Shown piece after piece: positions 51,115 through 58,533 of a DNA stretch of 64,000 nt. The notes under the pieces are model-generated. The model had not been told where the DNA came from. It saw only the letters and a list, made by a program, of their open reading frames with translations, and ran no database searches. This DNA is from CAJBNH01 sp964447285 (lineage in GTDB: Bacteria; Myxococcota_A; UBA9042), in NCBI GenBank assembly GCA_964447285.1, contig CAYURO010000001.1:62001-126000 (forward strand). The letters are read 5' to 3'. Position numbers and translations under genes: made by a program. Numbering within the stretch: position 1 is the first letter of the stretch; the number at the start of each line of letters is the position of its first letter.

Positions 51115-51362
51115 CCGACCAGAGCTTTCGTTTCGCCGGCTGGTTCACGCTGGACCTCCGTCTGCTCGCCGCCTTGTTCGCCTTGTGCGCGGCGTTGGCG
51201 GTGCTGGTGCTGGCCGTCTGGTTCAAGGGGCGACGCTGGGACGAGTACGTGGTCGGCTTCGTCGCGGTTTTCACGGTTGCCCTAGTGGCGACGCTGCTTC
51301 TCACCAATCTGGTCGGCGGCTTTCCCGCCGTGCGCATCGAGACGCTGTTCCCGGTGCCGTGA
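51111..51362 (+). CDS. small two-segment membrane protein
   Basis: An 83-residue protein with GTG start overlapping the CPBP stop, so coupled to it. Two membrane segments (about 17-38 and 47-68), one short basic loop and only one Cys. It converges with the triple-DsbA gene. Family not recognised. Confidence 0.6.
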   Translation: MTDQSFRFAGWFTLDLRLLAALFALCAALAVLVLAVWFKGRRWDEYVVGFVAVFTVALVATLLLTNLVGGFPAVRIETLFPVP

Positions 51363-51465
51363 GCCACCCGACCCTTGACGCTTGCTCCGGACAAAAACGT
51401 CGCGAGCCGGTCACACCTCTTGCGAGGAGCGCCGGCCCGCGTCGATCAGTTACCGAAACCTTGAG

Positions 51466-53454
51466 CTACTTCAGCAGCTTGCCGATCGTGCTGGCGATGG
51501 ACTCCGCAGAGAAGCCACCAGCCGGCTCGTACTTGCGGCCGTTGATGAAGATGGTGGGGGTGCCTTCGACGCCCGCCTTGGTGCCCATCTCCATCGTCTT
51601 GTCGAAGAGCTGACCGTACTTCGGGTCCTTCTTTGCGGCGGCCAGCTTCGCCATGTCGACGCCCGCTTCCTTGGCGATCTGGTCGATCTTCTCGTCGCTC
51701 AGTTCCTTCTGCGACGCGAACAGCTTGTCGTGCACCGTCTCGAACAGCGCCGGACCGCCCTGTTCAAACGCAACCTGGGCAGCCGTCGAGGCAGGGCGTG
51801 CCATCTGGTGGAAGCTGAGCGGGAAGTGTGCGAACACGATCTTGACCTTGCCCGCATGCAACTTGGCAGCGCCCTTCACGGGCTCGCCGACGCGGCTGCA
51901 GAAGGGGCACTGGAAGTCAGAGAACTCGACGATGGTCACGGGGGCCGTCTTGGGGCCGATGTAGGGCAGGCCGTCCAGGTTCATCTCAGCAACCTTGTCC
52001 GACAGCTCCGTGAAGACCTTGCCGTTCGCGATGACCTCGTCGTAGTACGACGCACCCTTCTTGCCGGCCTTCTCAGCCTTGGCGATCTCCTCGTCGATGA
52101 TCGCCTTGAACATCGGTGCCGGCTGCGCGCCCATCAGCTTGCGGCCGTTGATCAGGAAGCCGGGGGTGCCGCGCACGCCAATCGACTGACCGAGCGCCAT
52201 GTCGGCCTCGATCTGGGCGGCAACGGCAGGCGACTTGCGGTCGGCGTCGAACTTGGCGACGTTCAAGCCCAATTCCTTGGCCCACACCGTCAGGTTTTCC
52301 TCAGTCAGGTCCTTCTGGTTGGCGAACGCCTTGTCGTGGTACTCCCAAAACTTGCCCTGCTTGCCGGCAGCGATGGCGGCCGAGGAGGCGGGGCGAGCGT
52401 TCTTGTGGAACGGCAGCGGCGTGTGCTTGAAGACCACGCGGACCCTTTCGCCATAGGCCTTCTCAATCTCGCTGACGGTGTTGGCGCCACGTGAGCAGAA
52501 GGGGCACTCGAAGTCCGAGAACTCGACGATGGTCACCAACGCCTTGGCGCTGTCGCCCTTGATGGCGTCCACCTTGGCATCGACGGTGCCCTTCCAGATC
52601 TCGTAGCTGTCGGCACCGGGCTTGGCGGGGCCATTGTCGGCCGCAGCTTCTTCGCGAGCGGGCGCAGCGGCTTCGGCGGGGGCCTTCTCGCCCTTGATGA
52701 AGTACGCGACCACCTTGGGACCGATCGCAGCGTCACGACCGGCGGCAGCGGCTTCGATCAGGTCCATACCCTTCTTGCCTTCGGCGGACAGCTTCTTGGC
52801 GGCGGCGAGGGCTTCGTCCACTTCCTTCTTGAAGGCCTCGTACGGCTGGGCGCCCGACAGGAGCTTGCCGTTGATGAAGAACGCGGGAGTTCCGCGGGCG
52901 CCGACGGAGTTGGCCGCCTGCTGGTCGGCCTCGATCTTCGCAACGATCGCCGGGTCCTTCAGGTCTGCCTCGAACTTGACCTTGTCCAGACCGATCTCTG
53001 CGGCGAACTTCTTGAAGTTCTCGTCGGTCAGGTCGCGCTGATTGGCGAACAGCTTGTCGTGCATCTCCCAGAACTTGCCCTGCTTGTGGGCGGCCATCGC
53101 AGCGGTGGCGGCGGGCTTGGCGCGGTCGTGGAAGGGAAGGGGCTGGTTGGCCCAGATCACGCGGACGTCTTTCGGGTAGTCTTCCATCAGCTTCTTGATC
53201 GTCGGGCCGACCCGGCTGCAGAAGGGGCACTGGAAGTCAGAGACCTCGACGATGGTGACCAGAGCGGTCTCGGGACCCTTCGCGGGGGTCAGGGCGGGCA
53301 GTCCACCAGCAGGCAGCGCGGTCTTGGCTTCCGCACTTGCGACTGCGGCAGGCGCGGCCTGGTCGGATGACGAGACCTTGGCGGACCAGCGGCCCGCGGC
53401 AAACGCGATCACCGCCGCCGCAACGACGACGAGAACAACGGTTTCCTTCTTCAT
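51466..53454 (-). CDS. secreted protein with three tandem DsbA-like domains
   Basis: A 662-residue exported protein with an N-terminal membrane anchor or signal (MKKETVVLVVVAAAVIAFAA, 1-20). Three DsbA-family thioredoxin domains follow, each with an active-site CPFC (Cys 76/79, 317/320, 516/519) preceded by SDFQ or SDFE, and each with a cis-Pro loop (RGTPAF at 190, RGTPGF at 431, EGTPTI at 633). Ala/Glu/Pro linkers separate them. Only the 6 active-site Cys residues are present. Periplasmic thiol oxidase or isomerase for disulfide-rich exported proteins is the natural role. AGGA lies 8 nt before the ATG. Confidence 0.88.
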   Translation of the reverse strand: MKKETVVLVVVAAAVIAFAAGRWSAKVSSSDQAAPAAVASAEAKTALPAGGLPALTPAKGPETALVTIVEVSDFQCPFCSRVGPTIKKLMEDYPKDVRVIWANQPLPFHDRAKPAATAAMAAHKQGKFWEMHDKLFANQRDLTDENFKKFAAEIGLDKVKFEADLKDPAIVAKIEADQQAANSVGARGTPAFFINGKLLSGAQPYEAFKKEVDEALAAAKKLSAEGKKGMDLIEAAAAGRDAAIGPKVVAYFIKGEKAPAEAAAPAREEAAADNGPAKPGADSYEIWKGTVDAKVDAIKGDSAKALVTIVEFSDFECPFCSRGANTVSEIEKAYGERVRVVFKHTPLPFHKNARPASSAAIAAGKQGKFWEYHDKAFANQKDLTEENLTVWAKELGLNVAKFDADRKSPAVAAQIEADMALGQSIGVRGTPGFLINGRKLMGAQPAPMFKAIIDEEIAKAEKAGKKGASYYDEVIANGKVFTELSDKVAEMNLDGLPYIGPKTAPVTIVEFSDFQCPFCSRVGEPVKGAAKLHAGKVKIVFAHFPLSFHQMARPASTAAQVAFEQGGPALFETVHDKLFASQKELSDEKIDQIAKEAGVDMAKLAAAKKDPKYGQLFDKTMEMGTKAGVEGTPTIFINGRKYEPAGGFSAESIASTIGKLLK

Positions 53455-53518
53455 CGGATGTCCTTTGCTTGGGCCCAAGGGAAGGGCGAATGACGCCATG
53501 GGAGGGCACGGGCGCGAA

Positions 53519-53547
53519 ACGGTAGGGGCGTGCGATGTCGCTGTCAA
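53519..53547 (-). promoter_or_regulatory. sigma70-like promoter of triple-DsbA gene
   Basis: On the minus strand TTGACA (53542-53547), a 17-bp spacer and TACCGT (53519-53524). The start codon at 53454 is about 58 nt after the predicted transcript start. The 375-bp gap (53455-53829) also holds the plus-strand promoter of paralog 2; the 53550-53750 stretch between them shows nothing else recognisable. Confidence 0.5.
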
Positions 53548-53755
53548 CCCCGAGCGCGCGTGTTTGGCTCCCGTATCGCTACGTTGCGCTCCCCGGAGCC
53601 CTCTCGAGGCCGTCGTCTGTGCCTTGGCTTGGCACGCCATGATCCCGGGTGAAGTGGCACAGTGCGGCCGCGTCAGGTGGACAACACACCTGCTGCGTCG
53701 GCATTCCCGGCACCTGCGAGAGCGAGAGAAGTCGCCCCCCGCCGTGTGATCGCGA

Positions 53756-53784
53756 TTGTCTCCGCCGCGTGCGATGGCTAATCT
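53756..53784 (+). promoter_or_regulatory. sigma70-like promoter of paralog 2
   Basis: TTGTCT at 53756-53761, 17-bp spacer, TAATCT at 53779-53784, about 40 nt upstream of the ATG at 53830, with GGAGGG in between. Confidence 0.5.
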
Positions 53785-53829
53785 CGCGTCAGAGCGGAAG
53801 TTCCACGTCCGACCGCTCCGGAGGGTCTT

Positions 53830-55911
53830 ATGTCCAGCCGCATCCGAGTCCTGTCGATGGCGCTGTCCTGTGTGGCGTTCTTCTTGGGCGTACAGTCTGT
53901 ACGGGCTGGAGTGCCAAGCGGCGTGCAGGTCGAGGGACTGCTGACGTCTTCCGGCGGTGGTCCGGCGGCCGACGGCAAATACGCGCTGACGTTTGCGCTG
54001 TTCGGTGCGGCAGAGGGCGGTCAGGCCGTGTGGTCTGAGGGGCCTGTCGACGTTGAGGTGAAGAATGGCCAGTTCAGCCACGTCGCGGGCAGCGTGCAGC
54101 CGCTGACGCCGACGGTGCTGGCTGGGCTGCAGACCGCGTGGCTGTCTGTGCAGGTGGGCCCGGACCCGGCCCTGCCGCGCAAGTCGCTGGCGTCGGTACC
54201 CTATTCGCTGCGGGCGGCGATGGCGGAGGGGCTGGACTGCTCGGGCTGCGTCAAGCTCGCGCAGCTGGACGCAGCCGTCTTGGCGGGCTACGCGAAGACT
54301 GCGGACTTGGCGAAGGTGGCGTCGAGCGGGGCATATGGCGACCTGACGGGAGCGCCGGACCTGACGACGTACGCCAAGCTGGCTGCACTGGCAGCGGTGG
54401 CATCGACCGGAGCCTATGCGGATCTGGAAGGGGCGCCGGACCTGTCGGCCTATGCCAAGACCGCTGGCCTTGCCAAGGTCGCCGTCAGCGGCACGTACGC
54501 CGATGTCACGGGCGGTCCGGAGTTGGGCGTTGCTTGCGGCACCGGCCTCGTCATGAAGGGCCTCAAGGCGGACGGCAGCTACGACTGCGTGCAGGCGATG
54601 GACCCGGCGGCCTTTCCCAAGGACAGTCTGGACGAGGTCTCCAACGGCCTGCTGACCAACCAGTTCCTGAACACCGTGGCGAGCGCGAAGGTTCCGGTGG
54701 CGATCTCGGACAACAATCCCGTCGGTATCTCGGACACGATCGTGGTGCCTGACATCGGTCTGGTGCAGGGGTTGACGGTGTCGGTCGACCTGACGAATTC
54801 GGACCTGTCCAAGGTCAAGGTCACCCTGTTCGACCCCGAAGCCAAGGCCTATGTGCTTTACGACAAAAGTGGCGTCGGCACCGCACTCAAGACGACCTGG
54901 CCCTCGCCCACCAAGCTTGTCAGTGGCGACCTTGCGGTATGGAACGGCAAGAACGCAAAGGGCAGTTGGTCGCTCAGCGTGGTCGACACCGGCTTCCTGA
55001 ACAATGCAAAGGACGGTGAGTTGAAGGCGTGGAGCTTGGCCATCCAGACGATGTCGTCCAAGAAGGTCGCCGCGACCGCCGGCTTCCAGTTCGCGGTCAC
55101 CGACACGGCCCCGGTTCCCTGCGACGCGGCGCAGTTCGGCCTGACGTATGCAAGTCCCAAGGACACCTCACTCTACGTCTGCAACGGCAAGGAGTACTTC
55201 CCCCTGCAGCTGTTCATCCCCGTGCCCGGGTCGCAGCAAAGCCCGGTGGCGAGCTGCAAGGAATTGCTTGCCAAGGTGCCGGGCACCAAGGACGGCATCT
55301 ACTGGCTGAATTCGGGCGGAGCCACCGCGTATCAGGCGTACTGCGACATGACCAGCGACGGCGGCGGCTGGACCTTGCTTGCGCGCATCGACGGCACCAA
55401 GGACACCTTCGGTTACAACTCAGCCCTGTGGACCAGCGTCGACGTGCTGAACGCGGACAAGCCGGGATTCGAGGACACCGAGGCCAAGCTGATGTCGTTC
55501 GTGAAGCTGCCGTTCACGCAGATGCGGGTCGGCATGAAGGTGGCGGGGGCGACCAAGTGGCTGCTTCTGACGCAGACCGGCACGTCGCTGATGGAATTGA
55601 TGAAGGGCGCCGCGACGTACACCTCAGTCGGTCGCGCGGCTTGGAAGGCTCTCGTCGCCGGCTCGTCGGCACAGCCGTACTGCAACCGCGAAGGCTTCAA
55701 CATCACCTGCGGCAGCCGCGCGGTGCGCTTGGGCTTCCTGACCAATCAGGAGAACGACTGCGCCTCGTGTGACTCGTTCCTTGGCTTTGGCCACACCGGG
55801 GATGCCGGGTGCAGCGTCGTGGGCGGCAACTACTGCGGCGTGATGGCCAGCTGCTCTGCGGATGCCGGCGACCAGAACCTCGTCGCGTACGGCTACCTGT
55901 TTGCGCGCTGA
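53830..55911 (+). CDS. secreted stalk/P-domain/fibrinogen-like protein, paralog 2
   Basis: A 693-residue exported protein with the same layout as the one at 45625: signal peptide (ending near SVRAG), N-terminal beta domain, CSGC motif, three 27-residue repeats (SGAYGDLTGAPDL and relatives), P-domain (ISDNNPVGISDTIVVPDIG to LKAWSLAIQ) and fibrinogen-like end (YCDMTSDGGGWTLLARIDG). The last about 150 residues differ strongly from paralog 1 and carry more Cys (CNREGFNITCGS, CASCDSF, CSVVGGNYC). The conserved body with a diverged tip suggests different ligands. Confidence 0.75.
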   Translation: MSSRIRVLSMALSCVAFFLGVQSVRAGVPSGVQVEGLLTSSGGGPAADGKYALTFALFGAAEGGQAVWSEGPVDVEVKNGQFSHVAGSVQPLTPTVLAGLQTAWLSVQVGPDPALPRKSLASVPYSLRAAMAEGLDCSGCVKLAQLDAAVLAGYAKTADLAKVASSGAYGDLTGAPDLTTYAKLAALAAVASTGAYADLEGAPDLSAYAKTAGLAKVAVSGTYADVTGGPELGVACGTGLVMKGLKADGSYDCVQAMDPAAFPKDSLDEVSNGLLTNQFLNTVASAKVPVAISDNNPVGISDTIVVPDIGLVQGLTVSVDLTNSDLSKVKVTLFDPEAKAYVLYDKSGVGTALKTTWPSPTKLVSGDLAVWNGKNAKGSWSLSVVDTGFLNNAKDGELKAWSLAIQTMSSKKVAATAGFQFAVTDTAPVPCDAAQFGLTYASPKDTSLYVCNGKEYFPLQLFIPVPGSQQSPVASCKELLAKVPGTKDGIYWLNSGGATAYQAYCDMTSDGGGWTLLARIDGTKDTFGYNSALWTSVDVLNADKPGFEDTEAKLMSFVKLPFTQMRVGMKVAGATKWLLLTQTGTSLMELMKGAATYTSVGRAAWKALVAGSSAQPYCNREGFNITCGSRAVRLGFLTNQENDCASCDSFLGFGHTGDAGCSVVGGNYCGVMASCSADAGDQNLVAYGYLFAR

Positions 55912-55956
55912 AGCAGCCGTCCGTTCCCCCCAACCGCTGTTCGTGAGAGGAAGAGG

Positions 55957-56175
55957 ATGCCCTCGACATGTCCGCAGTGCCGCCGTCTCGCTGCGCCACG
56001 CCCTGAGAACCCCGCGTTTCCCTTCTGCACGGAGCGCTGTCGCGTCATCGACTTGGGCGCTTGGCTGTCGGAGGACTACCGCGTGCCGGTCGGTCCGGAC
56101 GAGACCGAGCGCGACGGTGTCACCGAGGGCGAGATGAGCGGAACGTCTCTGGAATCGGAAGAGAAGCCGAGCTAG
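55957..56175 (+). CDS. yacG: DNA gyrase inhibitor YacG-like zinc protein
   Basis: A 72-residue protein with CPQC (residues 5-8) and CTERC (24-28), the four zinc ligands of YacG, followed by RVIDLGAWLSEDYRVP, a family hallmark. An acidic tail of about 25 residues ends it. GAGAGGA precedes the ATG. Its stop shares the CTAG palindrome with the lipB stop on the other strand. Confidence 0.85.
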   Translation: MPSTCPQCRRLAAPRPENPAFPFCTERCRVIDLGAWLSEDYRVPVGPDETERDGVTEGEMSGTSLESEEKPS

Positions 56176-56921
56176 TTGCGCCGCCGCAAGGCGACCGACA
56201 GCCGGCCGATCAGGTCGTCCTCGACGGCAGCCAGAGAGGGACATCGGTCGCCCAACTCCGCGCGCATACTCGTCATTCGCACATTGGTGAGTCCACACGG
56301 CGTGATCAGATCGAAGCCCGACAGGTCCGTCGTCACGTTCAGCGCCAGTCCGTGAAAGGTCCAACCGTTGCGGACGGCCACGCCGATGCTTGCGAGCTTG
56401 CGCGTGTCGTCGAGCCACAGTCCAGCAAAGCCGCGACGGGTCTTGGTCTCCAGTCCGTACGTCGCGCACGTCTCTTGCAGCGCTCGCTCCAGCACGCGGA
56501 TGAAGCCGGGCAGGTCACCCAGCGGACCTCGCCCCACGGGTCCCTCGAGCTTGGCCACCTGCACCACGGGATAGACCACCAGTTGGCCCGGCGCGTGCCA
56601 GGTCACAGAGCCTCCTCTCGCTACCTCGTGAATCTGGATGGGAATCTCTCGCCCTTGCTGGAGCCAGGTGCGCGCATGGACGTGCTGCAGGCCGCCTTTG
56701 CGCCCCACCGTCAGCGTCGGTGGGTGCTGGACAGGCAGCAGCACGTCGGGGGCGTGCGCAGGGCGCTCGACCAGCGTCTCCATCACCTGCAGCGCGCGGT
56801 CGTAGGGACACAGGCCGTCGGCGTCGCCGAGCCGCATCACGGCGGGGCCGGCCGCTGAGTCTGTCGGCCAGAGCAAAGATTCGAGTTGCTTGGAGAAATC
56901 GGCGACGTCCGACGTCGTCAC
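56172..56921 (-). CDS. lipB: lipoyl(octanoyl) transferase
   Basis: A 249-residue LipB that moves octanoyl from ACP to lipoyl domains. Signature RGGSVTWHAPGQLVVYP, the Lys in KLASIGVAV and the catalytic Cys in LITPCGL are present. GTG start overlaps the stop of the RelA/SpoT-like gene (GTGA), so the two are coupled. Length is slightly above the usual 210-230. Confidence 0.92.
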   Translation of the reverse strand: MTTSDVADFSKQLESLLWPTDSAAGPAVMRLGDADGLCPYDRALQVMETLVERPAHAPDVLLPVQHPPTLTVGRKGGLQHVHARTWLQQGREIPIQIHEVARGGSVTWHAPGQLVVYPVVQVAKLEGPVGRGPLGDLPGFIRVLERALQETCATYGLETKTRRGFAGLWLDDTRKLASIGVAVRNGWTFHGLALNVTTDLSGFDLITPCGLTNVRMTSMRAELGDRCPSLAAVEDDLIGRLSVALRRRN

Positions 56922-58264
56922 GGCATGTCCCGCTGGAACAGGGCCTTGAGCTCGTCGACCGTGGCCTGGGGTAAGATACCCGTGGCCGCAAGCGTGCGCT
57001 TGAGCGGGACCGGCAGGTGTGCACCGCCGCCGTTGCTGGCCGCCCGGGCTTCGTCGCCCGCCAATTCTTCCGTGTGGCCGGTGAGTTCGAGCACCCGCGG
57101 CATCACGCGACGGCGCGCAGACGCGATCTGACGGGCCTTGTACTCGCTGTAAGAGGCTCGGCCGTCGGTGGCTGCCCGGTAGCTGGCGATGTCCATCAGC
57201 TGAACTTCGTAGGGGAAGAAGAACTGGATCTCCGGGTCGACCTGAGCCAGCGACAGCGCTGCCAGCATCTCGTCGAGCGGCGGTCCGGCCATGTGCTGGC
57301 GAGCGACCGACTGGGCGTGCTCAAGCCGTTGGTACAGCGGATTGGCGAACCGGATCATCTGGCGGAGCGTGAATTGGATCGAGCGGTACTTGTCCGACGA
57401 GTACGGGTTCCACTCGACCTGTTCGGTGCCCTCCGGCTTCTGTTCGAATGCATGGATGGCCGCCACCGTGCCGGCCTCGTCATGCTCGCCGCGCTGGAAC
57501 TTTTGCAGGCAGCCGCGCACGTGGGTGTCGTACGCCTCCAAGTCCAGCAGCGTGTTGCGCGACCGGGTCGGCTTCACATTCGGGTACAGGATCGTGTGTT
57601 CTTCCCGCAGCGCTCGCACAGCGAACAGCGCGTCGACCGGCCGCGGCACGATGATTCGGACGCCGATGTGGTCGAACAGGTCGTAGGCGACATTCTCCTG
57701 CTTTTGCAGCAGCTTGAGGGTCACCGATCGCAGCGGCTTGGTCTCCTTGACCTCGAAACGCACCAGCGGCACGTCAAAGCTTGAGCAGTGCAGGTACTGC
57801 GAACCGTCCTCGCGCGTGCGGACCTGTTCGACGAAGCGGTTGAGGATGCGGTCGCGGATTTCACGGTAGAAGTTGTTCTGGAAGTAGTTGACCGCATGGG
57901 CCATCGTGTGCATGCAGCGCAGGATCGAGCACGCCCACGCCATGCGCAGCTGATAGGCTTCCACGGCCTGGGCTGTGGTGCCCGGGCGTGCGCGATCGGC
58001 TTCCCCCGCCGCAAGGCGCAGCAGGTCCAAGATCGGCATCGTGTCGAGCTCAGGCGGGACCGTCAGGTCGTCCATCCCGGGCAGCAACACGCCGCGCAGG
58101 AAGCCCAAGGCCTCTACACGCAGGCGCTCGACGTCTTCGGCGTGACTGGGGATGTTGAGGTCGAAGCCATAGCGCGCCAGAAAGCGGTAGGCCTCTTCCG
58201 GCCCCCCCGACAGCCGCAGGTGCGACAGGTCGATGGCCGAGCGACCGCCGATGATCGTGTGCAT
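56918..58264 (-). CDS. RelA/SpoT-like nucleotidyltransferase-fold protein
   Basis: A 448-residue protein with a central region (about 170-330) that follows the order of a (p)ppGpp synthetase fold: KPLRSVTLKLLQKQ, DHIGVRIIVP, ALFAVRALREEHTI, SSDKYRSIQFTLRQ (compare NGYRSLH) and FPYEVQLMD (compare VEIQIRT). No HD domain, TGS or ACT was seen. The N-terminal half is helical. The ATG at 58264 has GGGAG upstream; an upstream ATG at 58399 lies before the predicted promoter, so it was not used. A TTG at 58333 with AGAGGA is also possible. Activity is inference; it could be degenerate. It may belong to a lineage-specific family. Coupled to lipB. Confidence 0.6.
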   Translation of the reverse strand: MHTIIGGRSAIDLSHLRLSGGPEEAYRFLARYGFDLNIPSHAEDVERLRVEALGFLRGVLLPGMDDLTVPPELDTMPILDLLRLAAGEADRARPGTTAQAVEAYQLRMAWACSILRCMHTMAHAVNYFQNNFYREIRDRILNRFVEQVRTREDGSQYLHCSSFDVPLVRFEVKETKPLRSVTLKLLQKQENVAYDLFDHIGVRIIVPRPVDALFAVRALREEHTILYPNVKPTRSRNTLLDLEAYDTHVRGCLQKFQRGEHDEAGTVAAIHAFEQKPEGTEQVEWNPYSSDKYRSIQFTLRQMIRFANPLYQRLEHAQSVARQHMAGPPLDEMLAALSLAQVDPEIQFFFPYEVQLMDIASYRAATDGRASYSEYKARQIASARRRVMPRVLELTGHTEELAGDEARAASNGGGAHLPVPLKRTLAATGILPQATVDELKALFQRDMP

Positions 58265-58375
58265 CGTCTCCCACGAGAAGACGTATCTCGCAAGGAGCGG
58301 CGGCAACGGTCCTGGGCGAACGGTGGCGGCCAAGGGGGTTCCTCTGGCAGGGGGAGAGGGGGTCGGCGCGGCGGC

Positions 58376-58404
58376 CTTATACACGACATCGCCCCGCATG
58401 TCTT
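58376..58404 (-). promoter_or_regulatory. sigma70-like promoter of RelA/SpoT-like gene
   Basis: On the minus strand AAGACA (58399-58404), 17-bp spacer, TATAAG (58376-58381). Transcription would begin near 58369, which argues for a coding start downstream of 58369 rather than at 58399. Confidence 0.5.
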
Positions 58405-58533
58405 GGCGAAAATGCGAACGGCGGCGCAGCTATTCGGAGCTTGTGGCGGCGCCGGAAACAGCCGCGTGGGCAGCCACGAGGCGTCGAGAAGCGCGCGATT
58501 GCGCTGCCCAGTGCATGACCCACGATTCCGGAG

